Assembly: GCF_964019385.1 (NCBI RefSeq) | Contig: NC_088645.1 | Coordinates: forward strand, 17,724,180-17,788,179 | Direction of reading: 5' to 3' | DNA length: 64,000 nt | Source of the DNA: Sycon ciliatum | Taxonomy: Eukaryota > Porifera > Calcarea > Leucosolenida > Sycettidae | Shown: positions 45,701 to 57,681 of the stretch, one piece after another | Position numbering within the stretch: position 1 is the stretch's first letter | How the letters are laid out: every line of letters begins with the position of its first letter | The notes under the pieces: model-generated | Told to the model about the DNA's origin: nothing | What the model saw: only the letters and a program-made list of their open reading frames with translations | The model's database searches: none | Position numbers and translations under genes: made by a program

Positions 45701-48700
45701 CAATACTGATTTCAAGGTTTCAGGGGAAAACGCAAACGGGAAAAGTCTGAAGAAAAATTGAATGTCACCACCAGGACTCGAACCAGGGACCCGCGCTTGT
45801 AGCCAGCGATCCTCTAATCGCTGAGCTATGGTGTAGTCGTCATCCCAGCAGAGACCGTTCAACACTTTCTTCAGACTTCGTACCTCACATTTACTCTGAA
45901 TCCATACAGGCGGGTGAGACGCAGCCCTCCCTGTAACTCACACACTTCACGTGCAAACTAGTACACGGGGAGCCCCAAGTCCTAAAATATTCACGGTTTG
46001 AGTGAAATACTGATTTCATGTACACGATCCCTGGCTACGTACACTCATTTTTATAACCATGTTAAGATGCTCAATGCCAGTTCATAGCGGAAGAGTAATT
46101 ATGAAGATAATGTTTACTTCAGAGTAGATAAATGCCAGAAACACATCATCAAGGTATGTTGTTCATGTATCATTCCCATAGAATGTCATCAGTGTTTGGC
46201 CTATACCTTGACACGTTACTCCTGTGTAACCTGGATTGCACTGACAACGATAAGAACCGGGTGAATTCTTGCAGCTACTTTGTGGGATGTGTTGACAGAC
46301 ACCAGGGGAGGTTGAGCACTCGTCATGATCTAAAAATATAGACCAAACGGGATATGGCAGTGTTTTGAAATTTAATGCAAGTAAAAGTACACACACCTCA
46401 CGCATCAGCTACTTGTTGAAATTGTTAGCAAGATGTTGTGCACGTGGACATGGCGATACGAAGATAACATTGAGTCTAATTCATCCATTACAATCTTACT
46501 TGTTCCAGGTCATTCGTCTAAACTGTTTTTCATGGCCTTTCAACGCCCGATTTTGCCAGAACAAAAAACTCAACAGTGACTCCACAACAGGTGTTATTGT
46601 TTCTTGAATCAATCATAATAACACAAAATCACATCACCTTGACATGTTGGTCCCGTCAAGCCGTCAATACAAACACACTGATAAGACCCATTGGTGTTAC
46701 TACACGTTGTGTTCATCATGGCGCTGCAGACCGCCGGGTTTCCATCACATTCGTTGACATCTGAAATGGAACCATTAGAAACAAATCATAGGGCTGTATT
46801 TGTGACAGAGCGATGATTTCTCTCCATACGAACGAAAGAACTTTCGCTACACACGATGACTTGATACGCCTGAGCCTGGACTACACCCTGGTTTGTAGAC
46901 TTTCATATTTCGAATTCTTTCCCGTTTCAGTGTGCATTCTCGGCTCTGCTTTGGCGAGTGTACAGACCATGAAACAGTACATTTCATAACTCAGGTATAT
47001 TGTGAATGTACTGGTTGACTTGTTTTATTCAAAGCCCCACATTTAGGTGAATAATGGCAAGCAGGTATAAGAGAAGAGCTAGAGAGAAAAGGGAAACCAA
47101 GGAGGGTTTTTTGTGAATGTACTGATGTGTGCACATAGCACTCTTGTAGCAGGCTGATGGTCTTGAAAGAATTTCAGAAAGCCTAAAACGCAAGACGCCA
47201 TGGTTATGGAACGGCATACATGTAGCTTGAAGTTCAACATGTACATACACATAATATGATTGCAAATCCTAGCAAGATGATACCTTGACATGGTGATCCA
47301 GAGTATCCTTTCTTGCAAACACATCCATACGATCCAATGGTGTTGGTACAGTCACTGTGTTTTGTACTCTGGCAGGTATTTTCCTCATTACATTCGTTGA
47401 TATCTGAATTTGGAACCGTTCACAGAAACCCGAACAACATTACACTGGGAAAGAAAGGCATTATAATTATTATTATAGTGTATAGGTGGGACCTTAACAT
47501 ACTTATTTGAAGGAATTTATTTCATTAACCTGTAGGGAGTAACGTGGATCCTGGACTAAATTCTTGTTCTTAGACGTTCATGTTTTTATCCTCTCCCTCT
47601 TGGCGTTCATTCTCGACTCTGCACTGGTGAGTGTACGGGCAACAAAGCAGTATATTCCATGGCTTGGCTGTATCCTGGGGCTTACTTTAAATGGCACTCC
47701 TGAGGCAGCGGGATGGTCTTGAAAGAATATCAGACTCTGAAGTAAGTCTAGAACTCAAGACTTCATGATTGAATAGCATAACTTTAAAAGGTTCTACAAG
47801 TATATTATAAATCCAAGCACGACGATACATTGATATGCAGGTCCAGAATGGCTTTCCTTGCGAACACATTCATACGATCCGATGGTGTTGTTACATTCAC
47901 TGTTGATTGTAGTCTTGCAGATGTCTCTGTCGTACTCGGTCAGGCTCATCGCAATTGTCACTTATCTATCGCCACTAAGAACAGGAGTTTTGTTGCCCTT
48001 CTGTGATTTTTCAATAGGCATAGTGAGGATGCATGATACAAGAATACTCTCCGCCACAAGAAAAAAATTCAGCCATGGAACCAGGTGAAGCGAGTCATAG
48101 AAGGGAAGCAAGGTGAGCAAAATGCACGAAATAAATCAGCGAAGGAGCGCGTTCTTGCACTCACACCCTTACAGGTCCAGAGTTCATTCAACTCTCCATC
48201 ACTCGAGCTGCCGCCGTTACATGAGCTGACATTAAATAATTGCTAGTGTCTAGCTGCTGTCGTAGACTGGTAGAGTATCTCTTGCTTTTTCAGCCTGTCG
48301 TATGGCAGCAATAGGAAAGGAACAGTTGTGTCTGTCACTTCGGTGCTTGAAGGAACCGTGGGCAGTGTGACCTGTGTGTCACCACAGTGTCTTTCAACAG
48401 AGCCTTCGAATGAGGCATACAGGCCTCTCCAGACAGCTGTCATACGCTCCACTGGATGCGCTGACCACGACTCTTGTAATGCTGCTGCCAGGTCCACGAA
48501 GGAACAAAAGGAACAACCAAAATGTCCCTTGCATGCGCGCATCCATCAAAAGCTTTCTTCTTCAGCATGATGCTCATACTCCTCTGCCGTGCACGCGTGC
48601 CTGTCACGCTCTCCAGGATGTCAGTTGCCCCCTGCTACAGTTCCGGTCTTCGGGTCGCTTGCGATTGGCTTTTGGCAACACAGACAGTGAGTGAATGGCC

Positions 48701-49316
48701 AGATTTCCACTTCCCAAAAAAGTCGAACACATCGCGATTCAAAGCGCTAGTCGCGATCATTAATTCTTTGGTGCCTCATTTGATCTTGCCCTCACAACCT
48801 CCCAAGCAAAAGTAAGTTAGATATCGTGATTGGACTGCGTTTTACCTGTCAAAAAGTGCGTGTGAGATAAGCGACATTTGCGATGAGCCGGACCAAGTAC
48901 TTACATTCCTTGATATCAGTATACGATGGTGCGAAGGTTAGACCCGAGCTAAATGAACGCACAAAACATTCGACTTCTTTCGTCACCATTAATTTTCGTT
49001 TTGTGGACAAAGTATTTCCACATTCCTGGTCTTTGGGACCCGTCAATCACGTAAATTTCTCTTGTGCTCTTTTCCTTTTCTAACTGTGATAACAGGCCTT
49101 TGTCCGGTCATGGCACTATCGCCAATAATTGGCCATCGGGGGTTGTTTAAAACTGATTTCACCTCTTCAGCCTTGCCACCTGCTGAATGGCACTATGACA
49201 GGACAGGTTTTATGGCGTCTGTTGGCGTTTGACTATCCTGTCCTTCGGCCTTATAGTATTATCTCTAAGGTGTAAGGTGTGTATGTGTGTGCGGGCGTGT
49301 GTGTATGTGTGCGGGC

Positions 49317-49360
<44 letters not shown>

Positions 49361-52300
49361 GAGTTTGCATGTACGGGTGCTTGCCTGGACATTTGCGCTC
49401 ACTTGTGTGCTGATGCTTCTTTAAAAAATGTTTTTTTAATGTTCAAGGGTGCTTGGGCTAGATTGGAAGTTTCCTATCAACCATATGAAATGATATGCTA
49501 GCATCTTACCTTTACAAGGTGTTCCTGTAAAGCCAGACTTGCAAACACATTGATATGATCCAGGTGTATTGTTGCATTCACTGTTAGCAATATTGTTGCA
49601 AACACCCGTATCATGTGTGCACTCATCGATATCTGTCATGTGAATACAGAAACATCATTGATTTCACCTTCAATCTCACAAAAACATGTGAACGTATGCC
49701 TTTTTGTACAGCAGCCTCAAGAGAGGCTACATGCCCAAGCTAGCTACCAATATTAAAACTTCCCACAAATCGTCCTTAGTCGCGCTATTAGGACGCTTGG
49801 AAGTAGAGAATCGCCAAAGTCAGACCACCCTACTGTTTCAACTAACACAGTTGCACACGGCCTGCCACGCCAACTGGTGATTTCTACATCAATTAAACTC
49901 AATCAGCAAAAGGAGGAGAATGTTCTTTCCACCAACCACCAAGCAAAAGTAAACAATGAGACACCTGTACGCACATCGGTCCTCTGAAAATACCTATTCC
50001 TCTGAATGTACAAGTACATGTAATTTGAAGAAATTCTCCCCTCGACTTTCGGCGCTCTCTGTGCCAATTCTAGAAGCGGAAAACGAAGAATGGGTGCACA
50101 ATGTGTGTTGAGAATGCTCACGAAGTCACCAAAGCAGAGTGTAGAACACAGTACAACAGGGAATTATGGCTAGTTCAGAGTATTATACATATAGCAGACT
50201 CAACCTCAGCTCAGGGATCAACGGATTTGCTAGTTCAGTGTATTGTAGATCTAAAAGTAGTAGTGTCCTACGAGCATGTCAACAGATTGTTCCCGTTGCG
50301 ATACACTCAATCCCTCCCACTCCCACCCCGTTCGCATGCCATCAAGATCAATACTATTCAGACAGCCTGTACCTTGACATGTTGAACCTGTGTATCCAGT
50401 TCTGCAAAGACATTGATATGAGCCAGGAGTGTTGTTGCAGTGACTGTTAGCTGTGCTCTTGCAGATACCCGTGTCTGGTGTACACTCGTTTATATCTGTG
50501 TATGGGATTGTCACATGAAACATAGTGGTGGAAGTTGTTTTCACAGTACAGGAACATTGTATTTGTTGTGCAGAGGGTTTGTTATAGTGACAGACTTTCA
50601 ATGGTCTCTTTCTGTTTTGATTCTTTGGTTTCTTGTCGACTTTGGTGCTCTGTTCTGGCTGCACGTGCAGTGTTCTGGGCAACATGCGCTGGTCGTGAAC
50701 GGTTACGTCATTGTGATGTGTGTCACAATGGATGTCGTCAAGCTAAGCCCCTTTCTCCATTTGTCAGAAGCACCAAGTCATTCCTAGGGTTCCCAGTAAA
50801 AAGGCAACGCCTGTTGGGAGTAAAATAATAAATTATACTACTACTACTACTACTACTACAATGTATTGGGCATACCCATATGCTGCCACGATGTTTGCCT
50901 TTTTCTTTATTTCTCAGTTTTGCCTCGTCGTGTCCTATCCTCTTGTTTGTCCACCTCTGTTCTAGTCTCCGTGTTGTCACAGAATTCAATTATGTAGTCA
51001 ATTGAGGTATTGTGTGTGGCGAGCCTGATCGGTGGGGAGGCTGGGCCTGACGCCTGGAGAGAATGTGCGATTGCACAAAAGTATTATTGAAAGGGCGAGT
51101 GGTACCACTCAGGAATTTTTAGGAGGAAAATTAAGTATTAGTACCCTTAACAATTATTCGTTATTGGAATTGCTTGTTATGTGTAATGGCTACTGAGGAT
51201 AGCAACCAGTTAGCTGAAGAGCACGTGGAGAGGAGGACTAGAGGAACCGTTTTTATTGATAAATAATCACACAAAGAAAAAAACTCAGGTTTATTTTTTT
51301 CTGCACCTCGTAGCATGTCAGCCAATTGCATTGAGGAGAGGGTGAGACCAACCACGGAAGAAGAGAAAAAAGAAAAAATGGTGAATGGTCAAGATGGTGA
51401 ACCAAGGAAAATAATTGTAACATTGAAATTGTGGGCACAAGCTATGCGATCGAGTCCACCAACTAAACCAGATTTTGAACAGTCAGACGTGCACAATCTA
51501 GCACAAACCTGACAAGGAGTACTGAGACATTCCTCGGCTCGATGGCACTCGCCTTCCCCTCTTTAGAATTAGCACTACTATCCACGAACCTTCCAAGTTG
51601 GAGGCCGTTGGTTAGCGCTATCGAGCAGTGCTCAAGCTGCCTTTCATGCCGTGGAATGTCTCAGTACTCATTGTCAGTTTTGTGCCCGTAGATTGTGCAC
51701 GTCTGTCTGTTCAAATCTGATTTAGTTGGTAGACTCGATCGCATAACTTGTGCCCACAATTTCAATGTTACAAACAAAGAAATGACCCTACAATTATAAT
51801 CCTAAAGGTGATAACAATCTTTTTGTAGTATTATGCGGGTCATTTTTTTTAATCTTTCTCTATACAAGTCATAATGTATGAAGGCTGTCTTTAGAGTGAA
51901 ATGTGTTTGTCATCCAGGAGAAGACCAGTCAGTGAGCCTTTATGCCCGTCCTACCATGCACTAACCTATAATTTTTATAATTCAGTGTTGCATTCACCAG
52001 TGAGCAGTGTTCGCTTTCGTGTGTTATTCTTCATCAGGCTTCAGAGTAAAGAAAATAGGGAGAAGTAATACCGAGAGCCTGATAAAACTACAATAATGCG
52101 ATAATACCAAGTGAAATATTTTAAAACTAGTACTATTAATAAAGTATCCATGCTGTACCTGTACCTTGACATGTTACTCCTGTGTAACCTGAATTGCACT
52201 GACAACGATAAGAACCGGGTGAATTCTTGCAGATACTATCTGTGATATGTTGACAGACGCCAGGGGTGTTTGAGCACTCGTCAAAATCTAAAAGATAGAA

Positions 52301-55300
52301 GCAATATGAAATGGCGAAGCTAAGAACGAATGTATCCGCTTACCATCCAGCCTGATGTTGATCACTATCTCTAGGTTCTGCCCCCCCCCCCCCCCTGGCC
52401 TTTTAGAACCGGTTTTGGCCGCACTATTAAAGGCCCCAAACCCACTTTACATTCCACAAATATGGGCTTAGTGCTTGCTTCTCCATACATTTTTTATCAT
52501 TTACACATATTTGCAAAACTAGCCGAATTTCTGGTCCCATATCCCTTCACCGTGTTGCCCTCAAATGTGCAAAGGAAGAATAGCACTGGTCACACAAGGT
52601 TCAGTGTACATATATCTGCTACTTTAGGTGCCTGATCCTAAATTGGGGTGTAGAGGGGGGGGGGGTGGGGGTAGAGATTTGGATTGATGAAACCAAGTCA
52701 GCGTTCATATTGCACCACAATTACCTTTGAGCAAACATTGGAGAATATGGATCAGTCCTTGTAAAGGATATTGTAGTGTCCCTGCCAGCACGATTCTGCG
52801 AGGGTTAGCCTTACAACAAAAAAATGTTACGCTGCGTGTGTCCGATGCATACTTGGTAAGGAAAAGGCCATGGTTTCCAAAAGTCGATCCTCCCATCTTA
52901 AGGCTGTCTATAATCAGACATCTTTGATAATGTGATTAGACTTTGATAATTTATTTCTGGATCTGCTAGCTTAGTGCATGGCTACGTTGTCTGGTGATGG
53001 CTCAGTGTGAAGATCTAAGTTTCAACTGATTAGCTTGACTTCTATATGCACACTAGTGCAAGTCCACCCAGGTGTATTCCTGAAGCAAACATGAGTACTT
53101 CAGTGGGTAAGATATTCAACAGTTCAACATTCATAAGATTTTGCTATATTATTATTATACGCATTCCCGCGTTGAAGTGTAGCAGCAGTATGCTGCGTCC
53201 ACAGCTTCGCTTATGCAGAATGGCTTGGGTGAGAGGAGAGGGGAGAGAAAGCAACAAGGCAACCAACATCTATGAAATTGGTCACAATAACATGAAGAGA
53301 ACCAACCTACATATTCATGATTGCACAAGAATGGAGACGACCAAATAATGGCTATAATAATTGTGCCACAAAACCGGTACACAGGAGATCTGATGACAAT
53401 GTAACGAAACATAAAACTCAGTTACTCAATACAGGTTCCACTAAATTACAAGAGAACAACGCTACAGCGTTAGAATTGCCGCTAAATTATCGCAAGTGTA
53501 GAGAACGAGTCCAATACAAATGAAAACCAGGAACAGACTGTCCCGAAGTTATTTTGGGAACAAATTGTACTACATGACTGTACTTGCTGATACTGACGCT
53601 GACGGAACACGAATTTGAGTTGAATACTCACGAAGTCTTGTACATGCACATCATTATGCGCCGGTGTTGTGGAGTAAGGAGGTACGTCAGTCACCAATCC
53701 AGCTTCAGCTCCACGCTCGCTTCAGCAGAATGTTGCCCGCGTTTGCTTTGCCTCCGCACGAATAGACGACCAGCGCAGAGTCCCGCAGCTCCGTGGCCGT
53801 AAGGTCTTGATATTCGCCGTTAGCGCCGTCAAGTCTCAGTCCACCTCTCACACCAAGCCGCCCTATAAAAATCTTTCGCTCTCCATTGGAGTGCTCCCCA
53901 GTTGCGCGAGGAGACTAGAGAAATTCCTCCGGTGAGCGAGGAAGAAAAGCGGAGTTACCCAACTCAACCTATATGGAAATTTGAACTGGTTTTCAACTTT
54001 GCGAGTCACAAATTTTCAGTAGCACACTCTGCGACTAATGATAATATACTCCAAACTGTCCAAAGTTATTAAAGAAATGGTGCTGATCGTGAAATCAGGT
54101 TACTTGCCTTGACACGTTGATCCATGAGTATATCCGGCATTACAAGAGCATTGGTAACTGCCGAATGTGTTATTACAGGTACCTCTGGGACTTGGACTGC
54201 AGGTTGTTGCATTCTTGCATTCATCGATATCTGCATCATGCAAAAAAGAAAAACAGCACCACAAATAGAAACAGTACCCTTTCCTACGGCCAAAGTTAGA
54301 AATCCTGTGTCTCTTTAAGTAACTTGAACATTTGGGCTCCTGAAAAATAACGGCGAGATTTTCAAGAAACGTTTGCTTCAGCAATATGCTGTGCTTGAAC
54401 GCATTCGTTTAAGGTGGCAGACTACCCAAAAATTCGCTGAAAAATCGAATTTGTAAATTCATATTGAGTGCTGCGTCAGTTAAAAGAGCATGAATAGCTG
54501 CAAATTCTCTGAAAATTGTGTCCCGATCTGACCGGCCGTTCAAGAGATATGGCCGAAAATGTGCCCTTGCAAGGAAAGATTTTTTTGTTGCACGCTGTCA
54601 TTTGTTGGCAGCACTGTATTTGAATGTGAGCAGACCGTGCGCAACTTGTCGTATCATGGAAACACGTGAAAGTGTGCAGAATTTTGCTCCAAGTCCATAA
54701 AATCAGGTTTTTGAGCCACGTGCAGCAGGACTTTTGCCAGCACCCTCGTGACGTTGCAGATATGTGGCTTGATTATTGTAGTTGACGTTGATTTAGTGAC
54801 TTTGGCAAGTTTGAGTCGTGTCAAGAAGTCAGGTAGGATTCAGTACTAGGCAGTAGTGAAACGTGACTGGTAGTCTTTGCCGGTTTCTGAGGGTATCCTG
54901 GATTTGGTGTGCAGCGCTGTGGAAATGGCTTGCTGTGGAGGTCCCAGCACTGGATGTTGTATCAAAGGTACGACCTCGTAGCACGTGCTAAACCTAAAAA
55001 AATTCAAAAATTGACTTGGGTCTGTGGGAGTGTGTGAGAGAACGCCCACTCGTTCCGTTGTGACAGATTCCAGGGCCTCGTTGAGGGGCCCTACCCCATC
55101 ACCCATGGCTGCTTCTGGACTTGTTCTAGGTTTGAGTCCCGCGCACGAACAGAATGAGCACGAAAATGTGAAAAATTGTAAATGCATTTGTTTGGCTCCT
55201 GGGTGGCTCGCACACCGTGGCACTATGCCGGAAATTTGAGTTTGTGCGGCCTGGAAAGCCTGTCAGTGAGGCGCAAGAACTTGTAAATCATGTCCTGAGG

Positions 55301-57681
55301 GCCAGCATAGTGGCAGGAGTGTGTGGTCAAAATTTCACTCAAATCCATTGAGAAACACCAAAGTTACGGTCAATTGAAATTTATGGGTAGGCTGCCCCCT
55401 TAACTTCGCAAGGGCTTTTCGCAGGCGCAGTGTTTGTAGCCCAATTCCACACCCTGACTTCTCGATGTGTGTTTTATCGATGCAGTGATCATTTACTGCC
55501 TTTCTCGTTAGTCGTGTAGCTGTGGCAGTTGCGACGTTTCATTTTTAGTTAAACATGGGCGGGGGGGGGGGGTACGTCGTGGGTCATTGTATGAAGAGAG
55601 CTTCAGGGCTGAGGACTAGTCACAGAGGAGTTAATCTGCAAAGGGATTGAACTGAAGCTGGATGATGACCGTGCGGTGAGTGTGTGACTGTTATTAAACC
55701 GTTCTGGGGCAGGGGTTCTTGTTCTCTAGCTTCACTGGGTGTTGTAGCAGTCATTGTAACATCTCACAGTGTTTGGTGTGCTGTGCTGTGCAAATATCAG
55801 CATTATCATTGCGCTTGTTTTCATTATAACCTTTATACACTTATTGAGGACAATAGAGAGGAATATGGCTCGGATGGACAGCATGGGAAGATGTTAAAGG
55901 AAAGAAATAGGACGAAGGAACTACAAGTTACGCTATACTGTCATGCGATAACATTGCACGACACTGACGGACGGTACTGACTTTTTAAACTGCTAATCAC
56001 CTCTACCACATGGATGCGCACTCCAACTGCCTTCCAATTTGGAAGGTTTTGAGTTATTAGTACTAACATAGGAGGGGAAGGTACGCGTAAAGAAGACAAG
56101 CACAAGCTGAAAGCCTTAGATGTCGAGAACCTTGGTGGATATCAATACATCAAGGCCATTACTGAGCCACCATGGTAACTGCAAAACGTCTGTGTGCCCG
56201 TTATTGTTATTGTTGTTAAAGTGCACCACAAGGACCCTGTAATAGTTTTGTTGTATCTCGTTGTAGCGACAAAACATTACAGCGACACCCCTCACCACAC
56301 ACACACCAACTCATAGCGGGCAGGAAAATTCTTGGTGACCATATATCCTGATCTTAACCGCTGGTACATTTTTTTCTAATCTTCTCTCTTCCCCGTACTG
56401 TGACTGGGTTCGTTCTTATTTCTTTGAAATTGGTCCTATAACCAAAAATACTATTTCTCGCGTTCACATGGATAACTCGAAGTGGTCGCATATGCTAAGA
56501 GAACAAGATGCATGATATCCGGGTAAATAAACAGACCAAGCGGCCTGCAAGAAGCCTTGCCTGTGTTGACAATTAATTATTATAACCCTGGTGTACAAAC
56601 AATAGAATAACAATCCAACGATTATATAATTTCCAGTTTGTTTATTACTAGTAGTACTAAAAAATACACAAGAGAGATTGGAAGCTGTGGCTCAACTCTA
56701 AGTTTCAAGTATTTCTACAATCATCAGGCTCGCCTGCTAGGCTTGCAAGCCTGATGATCTTTAGAAATACATCAAAACTCAGAGTTGTAACAAAGCTTCC
56801 AATCTCTCTCTTGTGTACAAGGCTCTGCCCTACATGGGTATTGAGCACTCTTCGGACAGTGAAGCACACCACTTGACTACGTAAAAATACATGAATAATT
56901 ATAAGACTGCACCACAGAACAAACATGAACTGCATCTGCGCCTTGATCCTAGAGGGTAGGTGGCGTCCCAACGGATGCGGAAATTCGGCTTCTAGCCGAG
57001 TCTAACGCGAACTGTGAATGTTTTTCTTTTATTCAGACCAACAAGGGCAATCAAGGCTTGTTTGCTGCTACTTAATTAAAGTTTCGTGCTTCCGCATTAA
57101 AAGACTGCATAATAAATGTTTGTTCACTTACCTTCTGATATCACAGTAATGTAAGGCTCATTACCATTAAGTGCCACTTTACAAGATCCATATGCTATGT
57201 GAAAGCGAAGATTTAACTGGTGCTTGAGGACTTTGACAGAGACTACAAACTTAAAACGATCTACTTCCATCCCACCAGACTGCTTGGTTTCGATCTTTTG
57301 GTTAGGATTCCATTGTGTCCACGGTGATTTTGAGTCGATCCGTTCCCTCGTGTGTATCTGGAAAATACAGCTGCCTTCTGACTCGATTGTGATCTCCTTG
57401 GCTACCATGTAACATTGTGGTGGATAATCGAAAATCACCTCGTACGGCCCTGGAGGAGCTAATACAGTTCTTAGCATTGGTTGGGGGCCAGTTACTGACG
57501 AATATCGTAATGTGCCATCACCACTGGACAGTGGAAGTGATGGACGACCTGTTGCAAAGCAAGGTGACGTTTTTGTCAAACCTCTTGTGACATTCCAGCC
57601 GCTCACAAGCAGTAGCGTGGGAATAACGTGTTTGATGAACAACATGTTCAGGCCTAAATGAGACAATATATCAAACGTCAT
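42107..57681 (-). CDS. G3: EGF-repeat type I membrane protein gene with a divergent tail
   Basis: Exons, minus strand: 57681-57132, 54230-54108, 52287-52165, 50495-50373, 49632-49510, 47403-47284, 46760-46638, 46329-46207, 44597-44454 and 42780-42107, all phase 1. The product is about 740 residues with eight EGF modules, one transmembrane helix and a tail of about 190 residues. The ectodomain clearly belongs to the family, but the last exon is unrelated to those of G2 and G4. A second e-type EGF exon (48916-47829) is split by a transposon and should be skipped. Inferred role: cell-surface receptor or adhesion protein whose signalling end differs from its neighbours. Confidence 0.78.
42781..44453. 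other. G3 last intron
   Basis: It contains the start of a hAT-like relative (from 43107, TAGGCCTGGGCGGATAATGC) whose other end I could not find, and a piece of dispersed repeat around 43750-43960. The matching region of G1 is outside the window. Confidence 0.45.
44454..44597 (-). CDS. G3 EGF exon h
   Basis: A 144-bp phase 1-1 exon encoding [16 protein letters not shown]...[17 protein letters not shown]. Donor GCAG|GTACTT. Last EGF before the membrane exon. Compared with G1-h, one aromatic change (SYWCPC for SYQCPC) lies between cysteines. Confidence 0.82.
44687..45607. mobile_element. Foldback insertion with 13-bp target duplication
   Basis: CTTATTGATAAAG is present at 44674-44686 and 45608-45620; unit I has one copy (310-322). 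The left end (44687-44736) is inverted at 45033-45084 and again at 45524-45572, leaving about 35 unpaired bases at the right end. A nested inverted pair (44924-44963 and 45365-45403, GGGGAATTCACC) lies inside. No transposase. Confidence 0.7.
45718..45845 (-). repeat. tRNA-derived SINE (family 1), unit III
   Basis: Minus strand: ATAGCTCAGCGATTAGAGG, an anticodon-like hairpin, then B box GGTTCGAGTCC, better preserved than the unit I copy at 425-545. Confidence 0.62.
46207..46329 (-). CDS. G3 EGF exon g
   Basis: A 123-bp phase 1-1 exon encoding [12 protein letters not shown]...[12 protein letters not shown] with all six cysteines. Acceptor TTTTAG|ATCATG, donor CAAG|GTATAG. It is the only intact g exon in the window. 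Confidence 0.86.
46638..46760 (-). CDS. G3 EGF exon f
   Basis: A 123-bp phase 1-1 exon encoding [12 protein letters not shown]...[12 protein letters not shown], six cysteines, calcium-binding start DVNEC. Acceptor CAG|ATGTC, donor CAAG|GTGATG. No counterpart was found in units I or II; found by its splice sites and cysteine spacing. Confidence 0.83.
47284..47403 (-). CDS. G3 EGF exon e
   Basis: A 120-bp phase 1-1 exon, one codon shorter than its relatives, encoding [11 protein letters not shown]...[12 protein letters not shown] with six cysteines. Acceptor CAG|ATATC, donor CAAG|GTATCA. Confidence 0.84.
47829..48916 (-). pseudogene. Second e-type EGF exon of G3, split by a transposon
   Basis: The exon start (48916-48899, IKECK) and the rest (47934-47829, [12 protein letters not shown] onwards) are separated by a transposon of about 960 bp. 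The acceptor is ACTG|ATATC in place of AG. The fifth cysteine has become Arg (ECVRKES) and the sixth Tyr, and the donor-side base is changed (CAAT|GTATCG). It cannot encode a working EGF module. Confidence 0.8.
47935..48897. mobile_element. Tc1/mariner-like element inside an EGF exon
   Basis: Flanked by TA on both sides, with inverted ends CTCGGTCAGGCTCATCGCAA and, on the other side, CTTGGTCCGGCTCATCGCAA. The pentamer GTACT is also repeated at the edges, so a 5-bp duplication is an alternative. A minus frame at 48542-48243 has [14 protein letters not shown], faintly like the C-terminal part of Tc1-type transposases; too little remains to be sure. Confidence 0.68.
49276..49360. repeat. (TG)n microsatellite, unit III
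   Basis: Shorter paralogue of 2167-2362, in the intron after EGF exon d. Confidence 0.92.
49510..49632 (-). CDS. G3 EGF exon d
   Basis: A 123-bp phase 1-1 exon encoding [14 protein letters not shown]...[12 protein letters not shown]. Six cysteines. Donor AAAG|GTAAGA with a normal GT; the last residue pair is KG where the others have QG. Confidence 0.87.
50373..50495 (-). CDS. G3 EGF exon c
   Basis: A 123-bp phase 1-1 exon encoding [12 protein letters not shown]...[12 protein letters not shown], six cysteines, donor CAAG|GTACAG. Confidence 0.87.
50729..50861 (+). mobile_element. Short LINE 3' end insertion, unit III
   Basis: Matches the last about 100 bases of the LINE at 14113-14712 (CCTAGGGTTCCCAGTAAAA...CTGTTGGGA) and ends in AAATAATAAATTA plus (CTA)n. 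ACAATG occurs at both edges. Not present at the unit I site (3888). Confidence 0.65.
51415..51772. repeat. Foldback element, unit III copy
   Basis: Same element and position as 4148-4502 and 25705-26059. Confidence 0.7.
52165..52287 (-). CDS. G3 EGF exon b
   Basis: A 123-bp phase 1-1 exon encoding [12 protein letters not shown]...[12 protein letters not shown] with six cysteines. Acceptor TTTTAG|ATTTTG, donor CAAG|GTACAG. Its 5' part resembles exon g as much as b of the other genes. Confidence 0.85.
53147..53968. mobile_element. Retroposon-like insertion, unit III, inverted
   Basis: Reverse-orientation copy of 26152-26984: (ATT)n at the left edge and the complement of GGTTGAGTTGGGTAACTCCG at the right. 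The matching intron site in unit I (about 6127) is empty. Confidence 0.65.
54108..54230 (-). CDS. G3 EGF exon a
   Basis: A 123-bp phase 1-1 exon encoding [11 protein letters not shown]...[12 protein letters not shown], six cysteines. Donor CAAG|GCAAGT, a GC-AG site shared with G1 and G2. Confidence 0.85.
54413..55399. mobile_element. piggyBac-like MITE with TTAA duplication
   Basis: TTAA at 54409-54412 and 55400-55403 flanks 987 bp with inverted ends GGTGGCAGACTACCCA and TGGGTAGGCTGCCCCC. Units I and II lack it at this site (12735; 29105). Internal sequence is related, in opposite orientation, to 14724-15652 and 34841-35774. No transposase ORF. Confidence 0.82.
56665..56817. repeat. Hairpin element, unit III copy
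   Basis: Same hairpin as 13078-13221 and 30442-30591. Several changes occur together in both arms, for example TATTTCTA and TTAGAAATA where unit I has TATTACTA and TAGTAATG. Confidence 0.78.
57132..57681 (-). CDS. G3 exon 1: signal peptide and N-terminal domain
   Basis: Conserved Met at 57645 ([17 protein letters not shown]); one more in-frame Met at 57681. Cysteines and the [19 protein letters not shown] core are kept. It differs from G1 and G2 in short clusters: [40 protein letters not shown] and [13 protein letters not shown], with a four-residue shortening in the middle cluster. Donor AAG|GTAAGTG, phase 1. Confidence 0.82.

Noticed and set aside
48243-48542. A 99-codon minus frame as a host gene
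   Set aside because: It lies wholly within a TA-flanked element with inverted ends; at most a transposase remnant.
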